This document shows, one piece after another, positions 36,301-42,945 of a stretch of DNA of 64,000 nt. A model generated the notes under the pieces. That model had not been told where the DNA came from, made no database searches, and was given only the letters and a program-made list of their open reading frames with translations. Both the position numbers and the translations under genes were made by a program. The stretch lies in assembly GCA_949948895.1 (NCBI GenBank), contig CATLHE010000010.1, positions 1 to 64,000 of the forward strand. The letters are read 5' to 3'. The DNA comes from an uncultured Christensenella sp. (GTDB taxonomy: Bacteria; Bacillota; Clostridia; Christensenellales; Pumilibacteraceae). Position 1 is the stretch's first letter. Each line of letters starts with the position of its first letter.

Positions 36301-36712
36301 TTCCGACGGCGTGGGCACGGTCGGCGTGTTCGATCTGGACTCGCAAAAACTATGCGAAAGAAAAAAGGTGGGCAGCTGGATCAACTCTATCGCGTCTTTC
36401 TCCGATACGATCATAGTCGCGGATCGCTACGGCAGGATATTCTTGCTGTCGCCGGACGGGCTCGAAAAAGAAAAAGAGATCAAAGTCGGGGAAGAAATAA
36501 CGTCGGTGGCGGCGGTGCAAACCGAGTCGTCGCGGTATATAGCGTATGCTAATCAGAGAGGGGTCGTCAAACTGATCGATCTCGAAGGGAAACGGCATGC
36601 CGTTTATCATACGACTATTTCGCATATACTTTCCATGCTATACGTAAACTGGGCGCTTAACATTTCGACCGATCTGACGACTGAAAAAGTAAATATAGCA
36701 AATCTTAAATAA
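33389..36712 (+). CDS. TIR - NB-ARC (STAND) - beta-propeller protein, NLR/APAF-1-like
   Basis: A 1,107-residue protein with GTG start. Residues ~4-135 are a TIR domain (YDVFLSYARSD; the putative NADase Glu in SAYVDAEWRYA, ~E79). The NB-ARC ATPase follows, with P-loop GMGGIGKST (189-197), Walker B CLFVLDDCW (261-269), the sensor segment RNRVLFTSRD and GLPL-type GGHPLAIAI. A winged-helix-like segment (~450-480) and a helical spacer lead to a C-terminal ~480-residue repeat region of WD40-like strands (for example VIDAFVHNGCLWVVYDKNKLVLFDIDSG), probably a beta-propeller sensor. Such STAND proteins oligomerise on ligand binding and activate the effector; TIR effectors cleave NAD+ or make signalling nucleotides. 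Overlap with the C_GCAxxG gene and a terminator at its end mark it as the last gene of the cassette. An antiphage role is likely but unproven. Confidence 0.88.
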   Translation: MGDKYDVFLSYARSDSEKTVELVYRKLCAAGLKPWWDRADMTQRELVFTEEIGKVIRSVDRLVLFIGPNTAASAYVDAEWRYARSVGVKVYPVLYNCDNNVTDRIKLVPARLAGGHVRDISDTSDFERETDKLIADLKCPLSLLSVNHNVPKLPFGYVELGEFIDGISDCLFSSSSDGIGVKRIVSLNGMGGIGKSTVAAAFCCDETVRRAFSDIYWIKLGAEADIRSAWRDIAEELDKPGDLNETEIMRELSRTFADTDCLFVLDDCWHVEIVEFFKCALDRTRNRVLFTSRDLSINNVLGIDHIDIKKLGNSQAKKLLANRCRLDVNELPEACDTLLEKLGGHPLAIAISASMYLEWNDWNLIIDSYYESESEFGMNMPDYGYKNVFLSVSASLKLLSENYRKAFEKLVVFPYGKSIDIGVLGRFVSVDICGDKSDGLAAKTSIFVKKLASKSLIEFDEQSKSVTVHPLILDYLKKSADERRLQNLFLECISGESEDYYYENIIYHLIRAGSVDKAKRVLFDYAYLIKKIEICGVNDLITDLSYFDGDDKELLLFEDFIRLAAPIIRNEPLELVSQLFGRFEYPMSDAPLINSLMQSALCEKKVCFIPVKPCMNPPRTALVNHFSAENKIFGLHRYRKTIVISDKSGQVSLVDTSKMIQIGQFSVDGWVIDAFVHNGCLWVVYDKNKLVLFDIDSGDDVQRYTLDGMYQAHASNAKGTYIGDLTGAVYIFNKDNVLIERAHLLTGISFMRDNNGAIEVYGLNKCVYEMRGTEFVLKEQSDHRVVKADGNAELGYDGILRFNGGTAEGVVDFDSVGNTLGYITKAKRIVALDTSSGAVVKEFVSNNNLSHIVADGDHLYVSDDQNTVDKWDITLEQKGGIFVEPWVTAQAYFDGTRYYAAFDGKVYADGAPIIDTGEWPNGLAASDKYLIFANGINELKIYDRKTFASVCTVNCEKAVTGITCLGSRVYISDGVGTVGVFDLDSQKLCERKKVGSWINSIASFSDTIIVADRYGRIFLLSPDGLEKEKEIKVGEEITSVAAVQTESSRYIAYANQRGVVKLIDLEGKRHAVYHTTISHILSMLYVNWALNISTDLTTEKVNIANLK

Positions 36713-36731
36713 CCGTATATAACTATCAAAG

Positions 36732-36752
36732 ACCGCCGCTCGGCGGTTTTTT
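36732..36752 (+). terminator. Terminator closing the der-to-NLR operon
   Basis: Perfect stem ACCGCCG / CGGCGGT followed by TTTTTT, 20 bases after the NLR stop. Confidence 0.92.
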
Positions 36753-36771
36753 CGTGCGCGTAAAATACGTG

Positions 36772-36811
36772 GCAAGATAAGCGCGCGTTAAACGTTGCGT
36801 TTATCTTGCGC
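36772..36811. repeat. Inverted repeat between the cassette and spoIVA
   Basis: GCAAGATAAGCGC (36772-36784) can pair with GCGTTTATCTTGC with one G:T pair. No T-run follows. It may be a remnant second terminator or a boundary structure upstream of the sigma-E promoter. Confidence 0.5.
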
Positions 36812-36851
36812 GTAAAAAATCGTATACGTTATTTCGACAATCAAATCAATC

Positions 36852-36881
36852 GTCATATTCGGAGAAGCGTCGACATATAAT
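36852..36881 (+). promoter_or_regulatory. Sigma-E (mother-cell) promoter of spoIVA
   Basis: GTCATATT (36852-36859), exactly 14 bases, then CATATAAT (36874-36881). This matches the Bacillus sigma-E consensus (-35 G-x-ATATT, -10 CATACAAT) closely, and spoIVA is a classical sigma-E gene. Confidence 0.85.
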
Positions 36882-36923
36882 CATGCAAGGAAAGCCGATA
36901 AGTCGCGGCATACGGGAGGTATC

Positions 36924-38399
36924 ATGGAAGAATACGACGTTTACAAAGATATAGCGGAGCGTACGGGCGGCGATATATATATCGGCGTTGTAGGCCCCGT
37001 GCGATCGGGAAAATCGACGTTTATAACAAACTTTATGAATACGTTTGTTATACCGTCGGCGAGCGGACACGAGCTCGAGCGCATGCGCGACGAGCTGCCG
37101 CAGAGCGCGGAAGGCAAAACGGTAATGACGACTCAGCCCAAGTTCGTTCCGAGCGAGGCGGCGAGAATAAAGCTCAACGATTCCGCCGAGATATCGGTGC
37201 GGCTCGTCGATTGCGTCGGGTACATGGTGGACGGTGCCAACGGACACATGGAAGGCAAAGAAGCGCGCATGGTCAATACGCCGTGGGACGACGCGCCCAT
37301 TCCGTTTGAGCGCGCCGCGGAAATAGGCACAAAAAAGGTGATATCCGAGCATTCCACCATAGGCATAGTCATGACGAGCGACGGGTCGATAAAGACCGAG
37401 CTTTCGCGCGAAGCGTACGTGGCGGCGGAAGAACGCACAGTAAACGAACTCAAAGCTTTGGGTAAGCCGTTCGTCGTTGTGCTCAACTCGTCCGTGCCCG
37501 ACTCCAAAGAGACTAAAAAACTCGCGCAGGCGCTTGCCGATAAGTACGCGAACGCGGTAGTGCCGCTCAACGTGGCGTCGCTTACCAAAGCGGACGTAGT
37601 CAAGCTTTTCGAAAACGTTTTGTACGAGTTCCCGCTCCGCGACGTGTATTTCGAGACTGCAAGGTGGATACGCGCGCTCGACGCGGAAAACGCGATAGTA
37701 AAAGATCTTATGGAAAAGGCGGCGGCGCTTACCGCTTCGACTTCGCGAATGTCCGATTGCAACGCCGATCGCGAGCCTATAGAGAGCGAATTTTTCGACG
37801 GCATCGCGCTCAAATCGATAGAGCTCGATAAAGGCAGGGCGGTGTTTACCGTCAAGGAAAAAGAGGGGCTGTTCTACCGCGCGCTCAGAGAGGAATGCGG
37901 CGTCGAGATAAACGACGAGTTCGATCTTATGGCGTCGCTCGGCGAGCTCGTAAAAGCCAAGCGCTCGTTTGATAAGCTGTCCAAAGCCTTGATCGAAGTG
38001 TCTGAAACTGGTTACGGCGTAGTCACGCCCACAATGGACGAGATGACGCTGGCAGAGCCCGAGATATTCAAACAGGGCAACCGCTTCGGCGTAAAACTCA
38101 AAGCGTCCGCGCCGTCGCTTCACGTGATGCGCGTGGATATAGAGACGGAAGTCTGCCCGGTAGTCGGCACGGAACAGCAGAGCGAGGAATTGGTCAACTA
38201 CTTGCTTTCCGAGTTCGAGCAGAACCCCAAAGGCATATGGCAGACCAATATGTTCGGCAAATCGCTCGAAAGTCTCGTCAACGAGGGCTTGAATAACAAG
38301 CTGACGGCAATGCCGACGGAAACGCAAAAGAAAATGCGAAAGACCCTGTCGCGAATAATCAACGAGGGCAGGGGCGGGATCATCTGCATACTTTTGTAA
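36924..38399 (+). CDS. spoIVA: Stage IV sporulation protein A (SpoIVA), spore-coat ATPase
   Basis: A 491-residue mother-cell protein that polymerises, with ATP hydrolysis, around the forespore as the basement layer of the coat. The Walker A-like GPVRSGKSTFI is at ~24-34. VDCVGYMVDGANGHMEGKEARMVNTPW and the VKLFENVLYEFPLRDVYFETARW segment are nearly invariant in the family. The C-terminus LSRIINEGRGGIICILL is the region that targets the forespore surface in Bacillus. Ribosome-binding site GGGAGGT. It is driven by its own sigma-E promoter and insulated from the upstream cassette by a terminator. Confidence 0.98.
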   Translation: MEEYDVYKDIAERTGGDIYIGVVGPVRSGKSTFITNFMNTFVIPSASGHELERMRDELPQSAEGKTVMTTQPKFVPSEAARIKLNDSAEISVRLVDCVGYMVDGANGHMEGKEARMVNTPWDDAPIPFERAAEIGTKKVISEHSTIGIVMTSDGSIKTELSREAYVAAEERTVNELKALGKPFVVVLNSSVPDSKETKKLAQALADKYANAVVPLNVASLTKADVVKLFENVLYEFPLRDVYFETARWIRALDAENAIVKDLMEKAAALTASTSRMSDCNADREPIESEFFDGIALKSIELDKGRAVFTVKEKEGLFYRALREECGVEINDEFDLMASLGELVKAKRSFDKLSKALIEVSETGYGVVTPTMDEMTLAEPEIFKQGNRFGVKLKASAPSLHVMRVDIETEVCPVVGTEQQSEELVNYLLSEFEQNPKGIWQTNMFGKSLESLVNEGLNNKLTAMPTETQKKMRKTLSRIINEGRGGIICILL

Positions 38400-38411
38400 T
38401 AATTAACGATA

Positions 38412-38440
38412 CAAAAAGCCTCGAGCAATCGGGGTTTTTT
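38412..38440 (+). terminator. Terminator after spoIVA
   Basis: AAAAAGCCTCGA / TCGGGGTTTTTT hairpin with one G:T pair and a 4-base loop; T-tract follows. Confidence 0.85.
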
Positions 38441-38442
38441 GT

Positions 38443-38471
38443 TTGACAATAAAATTTATGAATGATAAAAT
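38443..38471 (+). promoter_or_regulatory. Promoter of the ABC exporter operon
   Basis: Perfect TTGACA (38443-38448), 17-base spacer, TAAAAT (38466-38471), starting directly behind the spoIVA terminator. Confidence 0.85.
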
Positions 38472-38521
38472 ATACGCAGATAATTTAATATAGTCGAAAT
38501 TAAGGATAAGTGTAGATTTCA

Positions 38522-40279
38522 ATGATTAAAGAATTGGCTAAAAGCGTGAGAGAGTATAAAGCGGCGTCAATATTGACGCCTATTTTCGTAACGTTTGAAG
38601 TTATACTCGAATGTCTCATACCGTTTGTTATTGCCAAGCTTGGAAAGGCGATAGACGTTGCGGAAGGTATGACCGTCGATCTCAACGAGATACTGATGTA
38701 CGGCGGGATACTTGTCGCCATGGCTGTTGTGTCGCTGCTTTGCGGCGCGTGTTCGGGCGCGTTCTGCGCGAAAGCGTCTACGGGCTTTGCCAAGAATTTG
38801 CGCAAAGACATGTATTACAAGATACAGGATTTTTCGTTTGAAAACATAGACAAGTTTTCCACGCCGTCGCTTGTCACGCGTATGACGACGGACGTGACCA
38901 ACGTTCAGTTCTCGTACATGATGATAATACGCATTGCCGTAAGATGCCCGATGATGATGATATTTTCGCTCGTCATGGCGTTTGTCATGGGCGGCAATCT
39001 CGGCTGGATATTCGTCGCGGTCATACCTCCGCTCGGCGGCGCGCTGTTTTTTATAATGCGAAAGGCTATGCCTTTATTCAGGCGAGTGTTCAGAAAGTAC
39101 GACAAGCTCAACGAGTCAATACAGGAGAACGTGCGCGGTATTCGCGTAGTCAAGTCGTTCTCGCGCGAGGACTACGAAAAACACAAGTTCGATATTGCGG
39201 CGACGGAGCTCCAGAAAGACTTTACGCGCGCAGAGCGCATACTTGCATGGAATAATCCCGTCATGCAGTTCTTCTTTTACGCCGTGCTTACGACGGTGCT
39301 TTTCGTAGGTTCGTACCTGATCTTAAAGAGCAACGGCGCGACGACGGACGTTTTTACGGTGTCGCAGCTCATAGTTTACGGCATGCAGATACTCATGTCG
39401 CTCATGATGTTTTCCATGGTGTTCGTCATGATAGTCATGTCCGCCGAAAGCGCGCGCCGAGTATGCGAGATACTCAACGAGAAAAGCACGCTCGAAAGTC
39501 CGGAGAACGCAGTCAGGGAAGTCGCGGACGGCTCGGTCAGTTTTGAAAAAGTCAACTTTAAGTACGCGTCCGCCGCAGAGCGTAACGTGCTCGAAAATAT
39601 CGATATCAGTATTCGCTCGGGCGAGACGATAGGCATAATCGGCGGCACGGGTTCCAGCAAGACGTCGCTCGTCAATCTCATATCGCGTTTGTACGACGTT
39701 ACCGAAGGCGAGGTAAAGGTGGGCGGAATAAACGTAAAAGAATACGATCTTACCGCGCTCCGCAATCAAGTCGCGGTCGTATTGCAAAAGAATGAGCTGT
39801 TCTCTGGCACTATCAAAGAAAACCTAAGGTGGGGCGACGAGAATGCCACCGACGAAGAGCTCGTCGAGGCGTGCAAGCTCGCGCAAGCCGACGAGTTCAT
39901 ACGATCGTTCCCCGACGGGTACGACACGTATATCGAGCAGGGCGGTACCAACGTTTCGGGCGGGCAGAAGCAACGGCTTTGCATAGCTCGCGCGCTCTTG
40001 AAAAAACCGAAGATACTAATACTCGACGACTCGACGAGCGCGGTGGATACGCGCACTGACGCGCTTATACGAAAGGGATTCCGCGATTATATTCCCGAAA
40101 CGACCAAGATAATAATAGCGCAGCGCACGTCGTCGGTAGAGGACGCCGACCGCATAATCGTTATGGACGGCGGCAGGATAGACGCCGTCGGCACTCACAG
40201 CGAGCTTTTGGGCAAAAACGCGATCTATACCGAAGTGTACACTACTCAAAACAAAGGGGAGGCGCAAGATGAAGCATAA
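38522..40279 (+). CDS. ABC exporter half-transporter, degenerate-site subunit
   Basis: A 585-residue type IV ABC exporter subunit: six membrane helices (~1-320) then a nucleotide-binding domain. Walker A reads GGTGSSKTS, with Ser379 in place of the usual Gly before Lys. The signature is VSGGQ. Walker B is ILILDDS, so the catalytic Glu is Asp. The H-loop His is replaced by Gln (IIAQRTSSV). These changes mark the degenerate ATP site of heterodimeric multidrug-type exporters such as TM287/288 and EfrCD. The partner overlaps it by 11 bases. Substrate unknown; drugs, lipids or peptides are all possible. Confidence 0.92.
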   Translation: MIKELAKSVREYKAASILTPIFVTFEVILECLIPFVIAKLGKAIDVAEGMTVDLNEILMYGGILVAMAVVSLLCGACSGAFCAKASTGFAKNLRKDMYYKIQDFSFENIDKFSTPSLVTRMTTDVTNVQFSYMMIIRIAVRCPMMMIFSLVMAFVMGGNLGWIFVAVIPPLGGALFFIMRKAMPLFRRVFRKYDKLNESIQENVRGIRVVKSFSREDYEKHKFDIAATELQKDFTRAERILAWNNPVMQFFFYAVLTTVLFVGSYLILKSNGATTDVFTVSQLIVYGMQILMSLMMFSMVFVMIVMSAESARRVCEILNEKSTLESPENAVREVADGSVSFEKVNFKYASAAERNVLENIDISIRSGETIGIIGGTGSSKTSLVNLISRLYDVTEGEVKVGGINVKEYDLTALRNQVAVVLQKNELFSGTIKENLRWGDENATDEELVEACKLAQADEFIRSFPDGYDTYIEQGGTNVSGGQKQRLCIARALLKKPKILILDDSTSAVDTRTDALIRKGFRDYIPETTKIIIAQRTSSVEDADRIIVMDGGRIDAVGTHSELLGKNAIYTEVYTTQNKGEAQDEA

Positions 40280-42218
40280 CGCCCCCAAAAAAGTCAAGAT
40301 GGAAAAAGGCATACTCGGCCGCACGCTTAAGATGCTGTTTAAGTTTTACCCCAAGATGATGACGGTAACGCTTATTTGCATCGTGTTCAACGCCGTAGTC
40401 AGTTCGTTGCCGTCCATATTCATGGAGCGGGTGTTTACCGTTGCCGGCGAAGCGATAAAGGCGTATTCTTACGCGCCCGCGGCGCATCCCGATCTTTGGA
40501 GCGAGTTCGGGTTCGAGATAGTCAAGTACATGCTAATACTTATAGGCTTGTATGTGCTGTCGCTTATATCGGGCGCGGTGCGGTCTCAGCTCATGGCGAT
40601 AATCACGCAGGGCTTTCTCAAAAAGACGCGCGGACTGATGTTCGACGGCATGCAAAATCTTCCGATTAAGTATTTCGACAGCAACAGCAACGGCGATATC
40701 ATGAGCTATTACACCAACGATATCGACTCGTTGCGTCAAATGGTGTCCGAGTCGCTTCCGCAAATGCTGACGTCGGCTATAATGGTAGTCACGCTTTTCG
40801 CTATCATGCTGTGGTACAGCGTATGGCTTACGTTGATAGTTGTCGCCGGTATCGCGATCATAATAGTCGTGACCAAGGTCGTCGGCGGCGGCGCTGGCAA
40901 GTATTTCGTGAGCCAACAGCGCGCGATAGGCAAGGCGGAAGGTTTTATAGAAGAAATGATGAACGGGCAGAAGGTCGTCAAGGTGTTCTGCCACGAGCAA
41001 AAAGCCAAAGAGGATTTCGACAGAGTAAACGATTTCCTTTGCGATCAGTCTAACCGCGCCAACCGATACGCGAATATGCTCATGCCCATACTCGGCAATA
41101 TCGGGCACGTTTTGTACGTATTGGTCGCGGTGCTCGGCGGTGTGTTTATCATACGCGGCGTGGCTAACGCGTCCATTGGCGTGGCGGTGGGTACGGTCGC
41201 GCCCGTGTTCGGCGTGGCGCTCGTCGTGTCGTTCTTGCAAATGACGCGGCAGTTCACTAACAATATCAATCAGGTATCCAATCAGATCAATTCCGTTATA
41301 ATGGGCGTGGCGGGCGCCAAGCGCCTATTTGCGCTCATTGACGAAAAGCCCGAAGTGGACGACGGGTATGTGACGCTCGTAAACGCGAAAGAGCAGGACG
41401 GCGAGCTTGTCGAGTGCGAGGAGCGCACGCATATTTGGGCGTGGAAGCATCCGCACCATGACGGCACGGTCACATACACGCGGCTCACTGGCGACGTGGT
41501 GCTCACGGAAGTGGATTTCGAGTATGAAGAGGGCAAGCCCGTACTCCACGACGTGTCGGTGTATGCCAAGCCCGGACAGAAAGTCGCGTTCGTCGGCGCG
41601 ACGGGCGCGGGCAAGACGACCATTACCAATCTTTTGAACAGGTTTTACGATATTGCCGACGGCAAGATACGCTACGACGGTATAAACATCAATAAGATCA
41701 AAAAGTCCGATCTTCGGCGTTCGCTCGGTATTGTTTTGCAGGATGTCAACCTTTTCACCGGCACGGTCATGGATAATATTCGATACGGCAAGCTTGACGC
41801 GACGGACGAAGAGTGTATCGCCGCCGCCAAACTTGCGGGCGCGGACGATTTTATAACGCGTTTGCCGGAAGGCTATAACACCGTGCTCTCGGGCAACGGT
41901 GCGAACCTGTCGCAAGGACAGCGTCAGCTCGTGTCGATAGCGCGCGCCGCCGTTGCCGATCCGCCCGTCATGATACTCGATGAGGCGACAAGCTCCATCG
42001 ATACGCGCACGGAAGCGATTGTGTCGCGCGGTATGGATGCGCTCATGCACGGCAGGACGGTTTTCGTTATTGCGCACAGACTGTCTACCATTAAGAATTC
42101 TGACGTGATCATAGTGCTCGACCACGGCAGGATAATCGAGCGCGGCAGCCATGAAAAACTGCTCGAAGAAAAAGGGCAGTATTATCAGTTGTATACGGGC
42201 GCGTTCGAAATGGAATAG
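40269..42218 (+). CDS. ABC exporter half-transporter, consensus-site subunit
   Basis: A 649-residue partner of the preceding subunit. A basic cytoplasmic elbow (~1-25) precedes six membrane helices. The nucleotide-binding domain has an intact Walker A GATGAGKTT, signature LSQGQ, Walker B MILDEA with catalytic Glu, and H-loop IAHR. A ~45-residue insertion between membrane and ATPase domains (ECEERTHIWAWKHPHHDG, around residue 385) is His/Trp-rich and seems specific to this subgroup. Translation is coupled to the first subunit. No terminator is seen after it; a dispersed-repeat array begins at its stop codon. Confidence 0.93.
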   Translation: MKHNAPKKVKMEKGILGRTLKMLFKFYPKMMTVTLICIVFNAVVSSLPSIFMERVFTVAGEAIKAYSYAPAAHPDLWSEFGFEIVKYMLILIGLYVLSLISGAVRSQLMAIITQGFLKKTRGLMFDGMQNLPIKYFDSNSNGDIMSYYTNDIDSLRQMVSESLPQMLTSAIMVVTLFAIMLWYSVWLTLIVVAGIAIIIVVTKVVGGGAGKYFVSQQRAIGKAEGFIEEMMNGQKVVKVFCHEQKAKEDFDRVNDFLCDQSNRANRYANMLMPILGNIGHVLYVLVAVLGGVFIIRGVANASIGVAVGTVAPVFGVALVVSFLQMTRQFTNNINQVSNQINSVIMGVAGAKRLFALIDEKPEVDDGYVTLVNAKEQDGELVECEERTHIWAWKHPHHDGTVTYTRLTGDVVLTEVDFEYEEGKPVLHDVSVYAKPGQKVAFVGATGAGKTTITNLLNRFYDIADGKIRYDGININKIKKSDLRRSLGIVLQDVNLFTGTVMDNIRYGKLDATDEECIAAAKLAGADDFITRLPEGYNTVLSGNGANLSQGQRQLVSIARAAVADPPVMILDEATSSIDTRTEAIVSRGMDALMHGRTVFVIAHRLSTIKNSDVIIVLDHGRIIERGSHEKLLEEKGQYYQLYTGAFEME

Positions 42219-42840
42219 CCAAGCACAGCTTGGATATTTGTCGTGTGTTTACGTTGATGTTGTTTTTGTGTTGCACCCGACCAAATGCGTTTGGATAACT
42301 GTCGTGCCAAGCACAGCTTGGATATTTGTCGTGTGTTTGCGCTTGTAATATGTTTTATGTAACGCCCGAAAAAGAGCGGTGCAAAAATCAACGGCGTGCC
42401 GTGGTCGTCACGCCCTACGAGATGTGATCAATCGATACCGTTATTATTCGGGTGTGCCGTCATTCTACCGCTCACGCCCACACACGACAGTCGCCAAGCC
42501 TCTGGCTTGTCATCCTGAGGCGAAGCCGAAGGATTTAGGCGAACCGCCGCAAAGAGTAAACGTTAAACCAATTGTACCTCATCCGTAGGGAGCGCAGACC
42601 CCGTGAGGGATTGAGCGACAGCACAGTGCGCTGTCGCGCCCGAACGCTCTTGCAAGCTAGGCTTGCAAGACACCGCTATTGCGGTATGCGCTCCGCAAAC
42701 CAAATGTTTGACGTTTGTCGCGTGTTTGCGTTTGTGATTTGTTTTACGTTACACCCGACTAAGCACAGCTTGGATATTTGTCGTGTGTTTGCGTGGGTGT
42801 ATTGTTTTACGTTTCACCTGACCAAGCTCGAGGCTGTTTG
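42219..42840. repeat. Interspersed repeat array (copy B): palindromic CCAAGC units and mosaic modules
   Basis: The 727-base gap before the beta-glucan locus holds no credible gene. A ~62-base unit occurs at 42219, 42307 and 42759 with the palindrome CCAAGCACAGCTTGG, followed by ATATTTGTCGTGTGTTT and a T/G-rich stretch ending ACCCGA. Degenerate copies lie at ~42281 and ~42701. Between them is the module CTTGTCATCCTGAGGCGAAG (in 42506-42541), the reverse complement of 8045-8081, plus a stem GGCTTGC-type palindrome (CTTGCAAGCTAGGCTTGCAAG, ~42649-42669) and GACAGCACAGTGCGCTGTC (~42618-42636). The array is the inverted counterpart of the repeat patch before murA. Confidence 0.8.
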
Positions 42841-42869
42841 ATAAATCCTTTTCGATTTTATTGACGGTA

Positions 42870-42927
42870 TTGACAAGCTTTGCAAAATGTGATATAACAG
42901 CGTATACGAGAAGTATGCGCTGTTTTT
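42870..42927 (+). promoter_or_regulatory. Promoter of the beta-helix lipoprotein gene with overlapping hairpin
   Basis: TTGACA (42870-42875), 17-base spacer, TATAAC (42893-42898). An 11-base inverted repeat ACAGCGTATAC / GTATGCGCTGT (42897-42923) overlaps the -10 and start site and is followed by TTTTT. For transcripts entering from upstream it would be a terminator; at DNA level it could be an operator. Confidence 0.75.
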
Positions 42928-42945
42928 GCATACATAGGAGAGGAT

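Noticed and set aside
42219-42840. CRISPR array
   Set aside because: Repeats are not regularly spaced, vary in length and contain internal palindromic mosaics. No cas genes are present.
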